Source: Spirogloea muscicola
Lineage: Eukaryota > Streptophyta > Zygnematophyceae > Spirogloeales > Spirogloeaceae
Assembly (NCBI GenBank): GCA_009602725.1
Contig: WELB01000137.1
Span: forward strand, 147,524 to 211,523
Direction of reading: 5' to 3'
Length of the DNA: 64,000 bases
Both the position numbers and the translations under genes were made by a program. Within the stretch, counting starts at the first letter, position 1; each line of letters starts with the position of its first letter. The notes beneath the pieces were generated by a model. The model was not told where the DNA came from and did not search any database. It was given only the letters and a program-made list of their open reading frames with translations. Below are positions 22,271-33,700 of the stretch, one piece after another.

Positions 22271-25207
22271 TCATGCAATGTACTGCACAAGCAGGATGTG
22301 GAGAAAGCACACAGCCACGCCGCATTGCCTTGCCTTTGCGATGTGCCTGATGAAGTAGTCCCCAAATCTCCGAGTGCTCTTGGGCTCTGCGACATGGACC
22401 ATGTCCTGGCCGGATTGAGCAGATCAAATGAGGACGTCAGGGGCTGCATGTCCAGCTTGTGAAGCTTGCCAACAAGACAGCACGGGTGCAAGGCCACAAA
22501 GCAAAAGGGAGGAGCATATCAAGTATTATATCATATCGTTGGCAACACCATCGCATCCCATCGTCTCATTGTGTCGTATATGCATAGTATTGACCTCGTC
22601 AATGTAGAAGTCAATGGCAGCATTCGTGTAATCGCCATCGGCATCTACCACGTGGTTTTTGTGCTTGTAAGTCATCAAAGCCGTCCTAACAGTCAAAAGC
22701 GCAACCCGGGAGATTAGAGGGGGCCACACAGAGGACAAGGACAACATAGTCAAGGCTGTTCCTACAATGCGGCACAAGCCTGACTGCAAGTGCAAGCTTC
22801 ACAGTCAACTCTTCATTACGCGGTCATGCCAGATGAAAGAGGCAATATGCCACTGAGTCCATGTCACAAGGATAGCATACCGTAATGTCGAATCATCGAT
22901 GTCCATGAAGGAGGCCAACTTAGCTAGAGGAATGGATGTGTACAAGTTGAGGAAGCTGCGAATGTTCGGCAGGAGCTGCTGTTGTCGCACCTCTGCCAAG
23001 AACAGTTTGAGCTGCAGCCTGTATGCATCCTGCGCATAAATGGCCCCCAAGTCATCAGTGAAGGCAAGGTGATCACACATGTCATCTCACAGCAGAATAG
23101 GTACCTCCTGCATGCTCTTAGTATTTTGTGTCCAGTGCATGCTGTGCAGTGCAGAGTCATCAGGACAGTCTACAGGATGACCGTCATATGCACCTGATTG
23201 TAATTTACAAGCGCCTCTTCATAGTTGGGAGGCGAAGGGGTGATGAACTTGGGGCAGGAGTAGGAAAAGAGCTCATCAAAGACAGATTCATCGCCTCTTT
23301 GCATGCGAGTCATCTTGTCAGCATACTTTTCACGTAAAGCAGTGCTCACAGACTCTTCCACCAACTTGTTCTGCGGCACAGCACAGAATGAAGATGAGGG
23401 CTTTGTCTTGGTCTTAATGACCACAAAGCATTACGAAGTGGCCAGTAAATACATAGCCCCAATAGCAAGCAATCTAGACAACAGCGCCCGTTGGTGATGC
23501 TTGACACGTCTAATGTAGTCATACCTGCGGGCACAGAGAGATGCAGATGGCGAGCAGAGCGTATAGCTGCTCATTCTTCTTGAGAATCTGGTCCATCTGA
23601 GGAGAAGCTTGCAGGTACTGCTTGTTGCGAATGATATACAGAAGCACCCTATTGACTGCTGTTATGGCATCAGTGTACCTGCAGCAAAGTAGGATGCAAG
23701 CAAAGAGATGTCACGAGTGTGCTGTTGACGCTAGCCTCAACTCAGTGCATTGAGTAGCCAGCTGTTGATCCACCCATCACTACCGGAGAAACTAGGACAC
23801 GTCAGCAAAGAAGGAAGCAGAGAAGGGATCTGGGCATGGGACACTAATGGCAATCTAAACCATCCCTGCCTCTGCATAATCCTCACAGGACAAGTGACAC
23901 CAGGACACGTGACAGGAAGCAAAAGCGTACATGGAGGCACTGGTGAAGATGCTGACCTCCTCATCATCAGCGACGCAAACCCGTAGTAGTAGAGCATGGT
24001 GATATGGCAACCCATTGTTCGAGTGAAAGTTGCACTGGGCTGGCTGACGTCAATGGGCGTCACGCGAGCAAGTGCTGTGTGGTAGTCACCTAAGATGCAG
24101 TGCATTCTCAAAAGGCCCACAATGCTGAAGTAGCCGAGCACCGTCAGGACGTTGCTACCCCCGCCCTCGTAGTCGTACCCGTCGGTCACGCTGAAGGTCA
24201 GCTCGCCACCCCTCTCGCTGTCCAAGATTTGCACGATGTCTGACTTGTCGATGAGAGCCTGCAAGTAGTTCAGAACGCCAAATACATTCCACACCTGCAA
24301 CCGACCGCCCAACGGATCCGTCGACCGTCAGAGGCAGGTTCTCAGCAGACAGCCATGAATGGCTGCCTGCACCGTTGAGCTCCGCAATGAGGCAACACCC
24401 CAGACTGATTTCCAGTTGCACACCAATTGTGGTCAGAGTGCTTCGGGATATCAGCCACAGTGAGTTTAGTGCCCTCAGATGGACGAGCGCAGGTGATCAA
24501 TGCACCTCTCCCTGAGATAAAGGCCCTCCTCCACACAGTTCGGGGTCGGCACCTGGTCGGCCTCCCGCAGGAGCAGGAGCTCTGCGTCGGAGCGCGCCTT
24601 GGCCTTGGCGCGGAACTGGCAGAAGGCCTGGAACTGGTAGATGAACTCGTCGACCATGTCCCAGAGCCACTGGTTGGGCAGCTGCATGTTGAGGTGGCCG
24701 TGCAGGATGACCTGGAACAGCTGCGTGTAGTTGTCCCACGACTCGCACCGCTGCTCCAGCGTCGGCGCCAGCTGCTTGTACAGGTGCCGGAAGTACATCT
24801 CCTTGTACAGCAGGCAGAACACGTGGTCGTTGTCCACGTACGGGGCTGCCACGGCGGCGGGGACACGCCGTCAATCGGGTGCGCTGCGCAGGGTACAGGG
24901 CCTGGGGTGCTCATGCGCTGCAACGGGGCTGCTCACCGATGACCTCGACGGGCGGCCAGGCGGTCTGCTTGAAGTAGCGCTCGCTGAGCTTGAAGAAGGA
25001 GCCCTCGTACATCTGGTGGATCTCGTAGACGTTCTTCTCGCGGATGTGGCGGTAGAAGTACACCACGAACGTCTTGATCACGTCCGGCACGCCAAACTGC
25101 GGGTCGTAGGCCTCCTCGCGCTCTTCGCCGCCGGCGCCGGGCCCGGGGCCGGGGCCCCGCCGCTCCTCGTACTCGTCGTACCCGCCGCCGCGCCGGGCGT
25201 ACGCCAT
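22271..25207 (-). CDS. EIF3L: Translation initiation factor eIF3 subunit L
   Basis: PCI-type subunit of the eIF3 complex in the cytosol. Minus-strand exons: 25207-24937, 24845-about 24490, 24294-23957, 23678-23525, 23370-23194, 23029-22881, 22685-22595, 22405-22271. Diagnostic stretches are TFVVYFYRHIREKNVYEIHQ, APYVDNDHVFCLLYKEMYF, MQLPNQWLWDMVDEF, VWNVFGVLNYLQALIDKS, LGYFSIVGLLRMHCILGDY, FASLMMRRYTDAI, ELFSYSCPKFITPSPPNY, IRSFLNLYTSIPLAKLASF, and DMVHVAEPKSTRRFGDYFIR. The donor at the end of exon 2 is unclear. After RHIAK the sequence AAG|GCAAGG looks like a GC donor, so the last ~20 residues before the stop at 22271 may not be real and a short final exon may lie further left. The start ATG is preceded by a GC-rich leader and an N at 25290. 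Confidence 0.92.
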
Positions 25208-25289
25208 GAGGGGCGGCGCAGGGGCAGGGGCGAGGAGGGACGGGGGTTTGCGGTGTGGGGGTTTAGGGGGAACAACAGCTTCTTCCCAG

Positions 25290-25290
25290 N
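25290..25290. other. Single-N join upstream of eIF3L
   Basis: 83 bases upstream of the eIF3L start. The right side begins in the middle of a family B retroelement ORF, at the same element position where the sequence next to the N at 29987 stops. Confidence 0.75.
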
Positions 25291-26170
25291 GCTGCTCAAC
25301 CAGCTCTCTCGTCACGCCATTGCCCGCCGCTTCCATGGGGAGCTGGTGGACTCCCACGCAGCAGGGTCGTCATCGCAGGTGTACCGCATGCGCTTGGCCG
25401 TCTCGCTGCAGAGGTCTATGGCCCGCGCGCTGCACCTGCGTGCAGGCAGAGCCCTCGCTAAAATTTCGCTGCTGCCTCTGGCTCTGGCCAGGGGACCCGC
25501 TTCCAGGAACCCAGTCTCTCTGACCTGAGGCTGCTTAGCAGGGGTTACTGAGTGCTTCGTAGCTGCTTCGTTTCTATGGGCCGCTTTCTGCTGAGCGGGT
25601 CCCTTTTTCCGCCGCCGCCGCTTCAACGCCGCCGGTTCGCTCGCACAAGTCTTCCGCATGCGCCTGGCCGTATCGCTTCAACGCTCCCTTGCCCACGCCG
25701 TCCACACGCGAGCAGGCCGTGCTATGGCCGCCGCCTCTGGGTCTCGGCGCAGTGCCTCTTTCCCTGCAGCGAGCTACTCAGACCTGATGTTGCTCACTCG
25801 TGGGTACTGAATTTCCCTCTGCATCGTCTCTGTGTTCTGCAGTGTTTTGTAGTGTAGTCCCTTTGTGCCTCTTTCCCTGCAGCGAGCTACTCAGACCTGA
25901 TGTTTGCTCACTCGTGGGTACTGAGCTTTCCTCTGCATCGTTTCTGTGTTCTGCAGTGTTTTGTAGTTTCTCCGGCTCCTCTTTCTTTGGCTTTGGACAT
26001 TGTCCATTCTTTTTTGGGCTGGCTTTGCCAGCCCTTCTTCTCTATGGGCGCGCACTTCTTCTTTTTCCCCCTTTGGGAGAGCCAGTTCCCATGGCAACAT
26101 GTGGTGTGCATCTGTCGATGTGCTAGCCTGTGTCCTTGGCCACTCGGGCCCTCCATCACTCAATATACAC
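25291..26170 (+). mobile_element. LINE-like family B 3' ends and short repeats
   Basis: 25291-25528 encodes the family B C terminus (LLNQLSRHAIARR, VYRMRLAVSLQRSMARALHL) up to a stop. A second family B terminal fragment is at 25620-25810 (VFRMRLAVSLQRSLAHAVH). Then come two near-identical units (25735-25860 and 25865-25975), one GGGCTGGCTTTGCCAGCC repeat unit at 26010-26060, and a family A 3' tail at 26095-26170. All are broken. Confidence 0.65.
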
Positions 26171-26258
26171 TTCATCCTTCCTGAACAGGGCGCTGGCTTG
26201 ATGTGGCGTCGCTTTGACGTCCTGCGCACATCGCCCTCGTTCGTTCTTCGTTCCTGCC

Positions 26259-28034
26259 ATGGCCACCGCAGCGTGCACGAGCGAGGCCGCCGGCCTGCCG
26301 CGCCGCGCGCTGGGCGCCACCGGCCTCACCGTCTCGGCGCTCGGCTTCGGCGCCTCCCCGCTCGGCAACGTGTTTGGCGACGTGCGCGAGGCCGACGCCC
26401 GCGCTGCCGTCGCCGAGGCGCTGCGCCTCGGCATCAACTTCTTCGACGTCTCCCCGTGCGCGCACTCCCCCGCACTCCCCCCGCCCCACTCCCGCGCTGC
26501 CGCCAAGCCTCCGCCCCTGACCCGCGCCGCCCCCTCCCGCTGGCCAGGGCAGCTTCTACGGCGCGACGCTTGCCGAGACGGTGCTGGGCAGGTGCCTGCA
26601 GGGCGTCCCCCGCGATGCCTTTGTGCTGTCCACCAAGGTCGGGCGGTACGGCCAGGACGAGTTCGACTTCAGCGCCGAGCGCGTGCGAGCCAGCGTGCAC
26701 GAGAGCCTGCAGCGGCTGCAGCTGGACTTCATCGACATCATCCAGTGCCACGACATTGAGTTCGTGCCCCTCGATGTGGTGAGAGGTGCTTGTGGGGCTA
26801 AGGGCCTCCTGCTTGGTGCAGAAGCGGGCACCTACCGCTGCATTGCATGTAGATTAGCCATTGGCAATAGGAGCCCCATACTTCGGCCTAATCTTCTGGC
26901 GCCTTGCTGGAAGGAGTGAATTGGATCAAGCAACGAAGATGCCAGAAAAGGAACGTGCCAGCCATGTGACCGTGCTCAGGGGCGTGTGCTCATCTCCCCA
27001 GGTTGTTACGGAGGCGCTACCGACCTTGAAGCAGCTCAAGGACGAGGGCAGGGTGCGCGCCATTGGCATCACAGGCTTGCCCCTCAAGGTTTTCCGGCAG
27101 GTGCTTGACAGCGTGGAGCCTGGGACCGTGGACGTCGTCCTCTCCTACTGCCACAACAGCCTCAACGACACTGCTCTTCTGGACATGCTGCCCTTTCTCC
27201 AGGAGAAGGGCGTCGGCGTCATCAGCGCCTCCCCTCTCTCCATGGGCCTACTGACGGAGCAGGGGCCTCCACCCTGGCACCCTGCACCTGCTCATGTGAA
27301 GGTGAGCTTCCTGGCACAGCACCTCGACCAAGAGATGGCAACCATGGACCTTGCAGGCCGTGCTTTGACTGAAGTGTCCTTAAAGGATGGAGGCTATTGT
27401 GTTGACATCTTCTTTTATGTGTTGACGGTGATTGCTCAGGAGGCTTGTGCAGCAGCTGCCTCCCTCTGCAAGTCCAGGAAGCAGAACATTGCCAAGGTCG
27501 CACTGCAATTTGCCCTTCAGGACCCCAGGGTTGCTTCTACACTGGTGGGCATGAGCTCCATCGAGCAGGTAGTCGACCATGTCTGCAGCTCCAATCATAT
27601 GCAAATGTGGACACAGTCACGATGGCAGCTTGCAAACCCTGGCCAGACTTCCGGATATCTGCCAGATTTTCAATGTGTCTCGTTCTATAAGGGCCGTGCC
27701 AGATTGCATCCGTTGCATCAAGCATCTCTGAAGCTGGGTCTGAGGTCATAGGGTTCAGCTTTGTGTATTTCTACTTTTGCATCTGATTATCTCTATTCAA
27801 AGCTCTGAGGTGTACAAAAACACTAGGGGTCGGAGCCTGTGGTCTGCCATGGCTGAGGGTATAACTTGGAGCACGGTGTGCTTGTGACGACAGGTGAGAG
27901 AGAATGTGGAAGCTGCAGCAGAGTACTTCCAAAGGAGGGCAGACACAACCATGATGAAAGAGCTTGAGGACATGCTGAAGCCTGTTAAAAATGTCAGCTG
28001 GTTCAGTGGCTTGGAGCAGAATAACCAAGGGTAG
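26259..28034 (+). CDS. GALDH: L-galactose dehydrogenase
   Basis: Aldo-keto reductase that oxidises L-galactose to L-galactono-1,4-lactone with NAD+, the penultimate step of the Smirnoff-Wheeler ascorbate pathway. Exons 26259-26455, 26553-26778, 27002-27301, 27440-27568, 27894-28034 give 330 residues, the usual family size. Hallmarks: RRALGATGLTVSALGFGASP, LGINFFDVSPFYGATLAE, STKVGRYG, RLQLDFIDIIQCHDIEF, AIGITGLPLKVF, VLSYCHNSLND, GVGVISASPLSMGLLTEQGP, STLVGMSSIEQ and VKNVSW close to the C terminus. The catalytic Tyr (FYGATL), Lys (STKVGRYG) and His (QCHD) are present. The short last exon was found by homology. It is divergent from eIF3L, with about 1 kb of mostly repeats between the starts. 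Confidence 0.95.
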
Positions 28035-28561
28035 CGATTCAGCTTATCCTGCTATTTTTGCCGCTTACAGCGCTATGCTTGGCATGGCAAGGGACTGGTA
28101 TTTCACTTTGTCCACATTGGGCCAGACGCGTGACAGTGGGCTTCCAGCCTGCATGCCAGTCCTGATCAAGGTGATGCTGAAGCCGTTGGCCAAATGCGTC
28201 AATGTGGGCACTCTTCCCTCTAAAGAATGTTCGACAGAGTTGACCTGCAAGCCCTGCATCACCACTCTAATGTGGCTACTACTGGAAGGGGCTGCACACT
28301 CGAGCAGGCTGGATGTAGGAGTGATGATCAATTGTGATGACAGTGCTGACAGAATACTATGTTGGCCGAGCAACAAGAGCTCTGCGAGAGACCTTGACTG
28401 CTCCATTGTCACATGCAATTGCCAGGAAGCGAAACTGGCAAGTTTGCACACAGACTATCTTGCTCCTCTCTTATAGTGCGAGTCACAGAGTTGCACTTGA
28501 GGGTATGTAGGTGCCTTAGTGATAAGCAGTACTCCGAGCTTATGGGCCTTGTGTATGTGTG
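28035..28561. other. Intergenic between convergent 3' ends, nothing recognised
   Basis: Short unconserved frames only; presumably the two 3' UTRs. Confidence 0.5.
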
Positions 28562-29419
28562 TCAAGACACTGTTCCCTCGACCTCAGCAGGGGTCTTCGT
28601 AGTCATGGAGTCCACAGCATGAACAGTGCTCTGCAGCTCCTCCCAGATGGCCTTGTACACCATCCGCTGCCGATTCATGGAGCTGAGGCCCTCAAAGGCG
28701 GGAGACACGACGTGAATGCTGCCAGGAGCAGCAGAAAAGCCAGTCAGTCACTGTCATCCTCCTAGACGAGTTCCAAGTTTGGCTGAATGTATGCCCCTGC
28801 CATTGAAGATGCAAGCCCCCGCCACACATCCTCCTCAGGCGCGCTGCCGGCAGGCAGATGGAGCACACCCCCTGGCTTCGATGAAGCTCCGTGCGGAGCG
28901 CGCATGCGTCGTGCTGCGAGGGAGAGGGTTGAGTGGGCAACCTGACGTGGCGGCCATCGCCGTACGCGTCCTTCACCAGAACCTCCTGCGCCTCCAATGC
29001 CTCCTTGATCTGGTGGAGCGGCACGGAGACCAAGCCCGTCAGATCAGCAAGTGCTCCCGCACGCACGCCGAGGCGAGGCGAGGTTGGCCAGCTCCCGCGC
29101 CCGGCAGAGGGGGTGGCGCCAGGAAGACGCGGACGGCTCTCTGGGCAGAGCAATGGAGGGCCTCGCTCGCCCGAGAGCCGGAGCCGGGCAGGGGATGGAG
29201 GTCGGCGCCGAGCAAGGCGGCGGGTGGGCAGTGGGGGGCGGGGGGGGGGAGGACCTTGGCCTGCATGGCGGCCATCTGGGGGGAGTCGATGGAGCCCGGG
29301 CCGGAGACCTGGAGGGAGGCGCGCACGGGAGGCGCGCCAGAGGAGTGGCGCCGGGGCGCAGGGCGCGCGGAGAGGCGGGCAGCCCGCGGCGGCCGCGGCG
29401 GCCGCGACGCGGCGGCCAG
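28562..29419 (-). CDS. BOLA4: BolA-like protein, BOLA4 type (5' end lost at adapter)
   Basis: Small partner of monothiol glutaredoxins in iron-sulfur cluster handling, organellar in plants. Minus-strand exons: 29419(partial)-29255, 29009-28942, 28718-28562. The joined protein reads [75 protein letters not shown] and a TKTPAEVE end, very close to plant BOLA4. Phases agree (exon 1 phase 0, then phase 2). The Ala/Arg/Ser-rich N terminus ([16 protein letters not shown]) looks like a plastid or dual transit peptide. No start codon is seen, because an Illumina adapter begins exactly where exon 1 sequence ends. The conserved loop His (GDGRH) and the C-terminal His (VHAVD) that bind clusters are present. 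Confidence 0.85.
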
Positions 29420-29443
29420 AGATCGGAAGAGCACACGTCTGAA
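29420..29443 (+). other. Illumina TruSeq adapter sequence left in the assembly
   Basis: 24 bases starting AGATCGGAAGAGC match the standard read-1 TruSeq adapter without mismatch, including the ACACGTCTGAA part. In translation it gives the known contaminant peptides QTCALPIS and RSEEHTSE. It is artificial DNA, not a biological feature. Confidence 0.95.
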
Positions 29444-29565
29444 ACAGGGAGTAGGGTTGTGTGGCCCCGCCCTGGAGGCGCCGTGGGTTCGGGGTGAGCG
29501 CGGCTGGCCTGGCCTCGGTCTCGGGACTCGGGCTGGGCCTCCCCGCCGCCGCCGCCGCCGCCGCC

Positions 29566-29986
29566 ATGGCCAAGAAGAAGCCCGCCGCCTCCGGCGCCTC
29601 CGCGGGCAAGCCCCGCCACTCCCTCGACGAGCGCAGGTACGCCGCGCTCCCGCGACGAGGCCCGCCGCCACCGTTGGCCTGGCCCCGGCCTCCACTGCGC
29701 CGTGGCCACGCTTCTCTGGCCGCGGCCAGGCCGTGGCCAGTCCCCCCCTTCTCCTCCCCCCCTGGCCTTACACGCTTCCTGGCGCCGCCCCCTCCCCTGC
29801 CTCGCCAGGCGCGATGGCAAGGCTGGCGGCTCCGGGGGCCAGCGCTCGGCCGCGGCCGTGCGGCGCCTGCAGATGTACGGCTCGCGGCCCGTGCGCAACG
29901 CCAAGGGCAAGATCCTGCACCACGAGCTGCAGTCCAAGGAGCTGCCCTCCACGCGCATCCAGCCCGACCGCCGCTGGTTCGGTGCG
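29566..29986 (+). pseudogene. Duplicate of NOG2 5' end (partial, probably assembly-derived)
   Basis: Repeats exon 1 (29566-29636, [20 protein letters not shown]), intron 1 and exon 2 (29809-29981) of the complete NOG2 gene at 30715. Exon 2 is the same at protein level ([31 protein letters not shown]). Exon 1 differs at a few residues and intron 1 differs more, so this is a diverged copy such as the other haplotype. It stops at the N at 29987, five bases into intron 2. It follows the adapter within 125 bases. Most likely a misplaced allelic contig end; a real tandem duplication is the alternative. Confidence 0.75.
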
Positions 29987-29987
29987 N

Positions 29988-30560
29988 GATTGCGTGGCGG
30001 GCGAGCTGGTTAAGTAGCTCAAGCCACCGAGCGCCCAGTGCCCCATGGATGTCAATTGCCAACGGGAAGAACTCGTCTTCCGGTGGATGGTCGGCGTACT
30101 TGATCTCTTTTGCCCGAGCGGCGCAGGCGACCGCATACCCAGCCTTGGTGGCAGACTGGGCTGGGTGGGAGCGGTCAAATGCGTCGGTAGTCACCACATC
30201 CAGAAGCAGACGTGGCCTGCCGGCCTGTGGGGTGGCCACCAGGTCGACGCGACGAGCGTGGAGACCGTCGGCCCTGGCCTGGAGCGGCATGACGCCGGAG
30301 TGCTCCGCTGCCACCGCGAAGCCAGCCTCCACCAGGATGCTGTGCATCGCGTCCCGGAGGCGGTCGTGGGCCGCCGTCCTCTCGCCGCCATGGGAACAGC
30401 GCAGGACGTGAGCAGCCAGCTCGCCAGGCTTGGCCCATAGGCTGCCAGCAGATAGGCTGCCAGCATACCCATCTGGGCTGGGAGCATATCCTCGCGACGT
30501 GCATATCCCAGACTCGCTATGTTCTCGAGTAGGGTATGGAAGCGAGGACCCAAGCAGCCG
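29988..30560 (-). mobile_element. Family B endonuclease-region fragment joined to family A fragment
   Basis: On the minus strand, 30560-30428 holds the family A stretch (PAAIDTFGCLGPRFHTLLEN, GYARREDMLPAQMG). It is followed at 30427-29988 by family B: a zinc-knuckle-like block ending HVLRCSHGG, HDRLRDAMHSILVEAGFAV, RRVDLVATPQAGRPRLLLDV, EIKYADHPPEDEFFPLAID and LELLNQLARHAI. The order implies B inserted into A. It ends at the N. Confidence 0.65.
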
Positions 30561-30714
30561 AAAGTGTCGATTGCGGCCGGAAACAAACCGGAAACAAACC
30601 CCCAAGCCCTCACCCCACGGCGCCACACCCCTACTCCCGGGCTTGGGGGTTTGTGCGTAGGTCCCAGGACTCGGGCTGCGCCCGCCCGTCGCCGCCACCG
30701 CCGCCGCCGCCGCC

Positions 30715-33700
30715 ATGGCCAAGAAGAAGCTCGCCGCCTCCGACGCCTCCGCGGGCAAGCCCCGCCACTCCCTCGACGAGCGCAGGTGCGCCGCGCCTCC
30801 CGCGACGAGGCCCGCCGCCGCCGTTGGCCTCGCCCCAGCCTCCTCTCCATAGTGGCCACGCCTCTATGGCCGTGGCCTCCCCGCCTGGCCTCACACGCTT
30901 CCGGGCCCCGCGCCTCCCCTGCCCCGCCAGGCGCGATGGCAAGGCTGGCGGCTCCGGGGGGCAGCGCTCGGCCGCGGCCGTGCGGCGCCTGCAGATGTAC
31001 GGCTCGCGGCCCGTGCGCAACGCCAAGGGCAAGATCCTGCACCACGAGCTGCAGTCCAAGGAGCTGCCCTCCACGCGCATCCAGCCCGACCGCCGCTGGT
31101 TCGGTGCGCCCATCTCTGCCAGCCTCGCCTGCTACCAGCCTTTGCAGGGGGTGCCTAGTATGTGCTGCCCTGAGCGTGCTCCTGGCGTCGCAGGCAACAC
31201 GCGTGTGGTCGGGCAGAAGGAGCTGGAGCGCTTCCGCGAGGAGATGCGCACTAAGGCCGGGGACGCCTACACAGTCGTCCTCAAGGACAAGAAGCTGCCC
31301 CTCGCCCTCCTCAACGACCGCCACAAGGTGTGCACCATGTGCTTTGTGGAGCTCTTGCTGGCTGAGTCGGCCTTCCTCTGCAGAAGGCAGGAGCGCAGAG
31401 CAGCCCTGACAGCAGGGGTACTTGTGTGCAGCAAGCGCGGGTACACGTGCTGGACACGGAGAAGTTTGAGGATGTGTTTGGCCCCAAAGCCAGGCGCAAG
31501 CGCCCCAAGCTCGTGACTGACGACTACCAAGCCCTGCTGGACCAGGCTGCTGCAGTGCAAGGTGCGCCCTGCCACGACAGTTGATCCTAGAGGTGGTGGC
31601 TCACGCTTGCTAGTAGGTAGACCTGCTGCTCTTTGCAAGAGACTCTGGGTCGTGCTTGTCGCGAACTTAGCTTGCTCATTGAGGAACTCTACTAAGAGTG
31701 GTGAAAGTGAAGGTATATTGTAAGTCCACCCTCTCTAATGCGCTAGTCTGTGGGCATTGTGCGCGAGTGTGCAGGGTCTTTCACTGACAAGGCAGACAAT
31801 CAGACGGATGCGGAGGTGGCGGCCGCAGGTGACAAGCAGGAAGGCATTCGGCCATCAGCCAGGCACACCATGTACGAGAAAGGGCAGAGCCGCCGCATCT
31901 GGGGGGAGCTCTACAAGGTTGTTGACTCGTCCGACGTGGTCGTGGAGGCAAGTGCAGCCTGCCAAGACCGCACCTTTATAAGTGGGCTGATTGAAGTCCG
32001 GTGACCCCGTCTTGCTGCGAGCTTGTTGGAGGAGTAATAGCTGCACCAATTGCCTCTGTGCATAATTGCAAGACCTTCCAAATCCCAAAGCTTCATTGTC
32101 GTCGAGTGCAAGAGCTGGAGCTTGTGAGAGGAGATGTCCTAGCCTCACATGGCAATTTGGGCTGCGCAGGTGTTGGATGCAAGGGACCCAGAGGGTACGC
32201 GCTGCAAGCATTTGGAGAAGCACATCAAGAAGAACTGCAAGCACAAGCACCTACTGCTTCTGCTTAACAAAGTGCACTTCACCACCTATCTCAGCAAGCA
32301 CTTGGGCCACTGTAACCTCCCTATATAGTCACTCACCATCTTTGGATACAGACGACCTTGTCTTTGTGATGAGTGTAGAAGTTACTGGCAGAAGACATCT
32401 TGCCAGTGGGCATCCTTCTGCAATAAAGCCGTGCAAAGATCTTTTCCTCTTTGGCTAGTTTGAGACGAGTCTTTTCAAACTGAAGGGATACTGGAGGAAT
32501 ACTGAGTGCCTGACTCCCGATTGTGCGCTATTTCTTGCAGTGTGACCTTGTACCATCGTGGGTCACCAAGGGCTGGTTGCACGCGCTGTCCAGGGAGTAT
32601 CCAACGCTGGCCTTCCATGCCAGTGTTACAAATCCCTTTGGCAAGGTGCAGTTCCTCATATCTTCAACTGCATCCTGATGTTAGCATGCCGTGACATTGT
32701 GCCCCTGCTTGCACGGTCTAAGCACTGACAAACTGGACATCTGATCCTTACTTGTGCTGTTGTGAAGGGTTCTTTGCTTTCACTGCTGCGGCAGCTGGCC
32801 AGATTGAAGAGTGACAAGCAGGCAATATCCGTAGGTTTTGTTGGCTATCCCAATGTTGGCAAGTCTTCTGTCATCAATACACTTCGAACCAAGAAGGTTG
32901 GAGCAACTTCTCACCCATCCGCTCGCTGCTAAGGGCTTGTTCACTTCTTGTAAGCTGCTTGACTTGGATGGAAGGTGTCCTTTCCCAGATAGTGAGCCCC
33001 ACAAGCTCCTGCTCTGCTGTGCCTCTTAGAAGAATACCATGAGACCATTGGCAGGTCTGCAAAGTGGCGCCAATTCCAGGAGAGACCAAGGTCTGGCAAT
33101 ACATCACGCTGATGAAGCGCATCAACCTCATTGACTGTCCTGGCGTGGTCTACCACAGCAAGGACAATGAGACTGATATTGTCCTCAAGGGAGTGGTGAG
33201 TGGAAACAGAGTTATGCAGATGTTTTCATGTCTTCTATGTGGTCATTTGATATCAGCAATGTTGGCATGAGAGGGGCCATGGGGGGCGTTCTGTTCTCTG
33301 CACGTTCTCAGAGGAGGGGTCTACTTCACATAATCTGACTTGCTCAGCGCACAGCTTCAATTAACATTATGGATACGCTCAGCTGAGCTCTTGGTTACCT
33401 TCTTCTGTTCGGATGCTTCTTCTACTTTATAGCCAGCAAGCGTCACAGGCCTGGCAGCATGTCCTAATCAACCAATTTCATTAGGCACAGCAAGCTAACC
33501 ATCTTCGTCGACCTACGTTCACCAGGTCAGAGTGCAGAACTTGGAGTCACCTGCCGAGCATATAGCAGAGGTGCTGAGGAGAGTCAAGAAAGACTACCTT
33601 ATTAGAGCATACCGTGTCCAGGAATGGTACGTGCATTGGACGTATGCGCCCCTCTCTTTGCACCTGCTTCATTCTCCGGACTGGATGGCAGTTTTCTTCC

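Noticed and set aside
22271-22343. The eIF3L C terminus ending QCGVAVCFLHILLVQYIA
   Set aside because: The tail is unlike the family and follows a likely GC donor (AAG|GCAAGG). I kept the stop as a provisional boundary but do not support the tail.
28692-30758. A 688-codon open frame on the minus strand
   Set aside because: It runs through BOLA4 intron sequence, the Illumina adapter, an N and retroelement pieces. It is open only because the DNA is GC-rich; it is not a gene.
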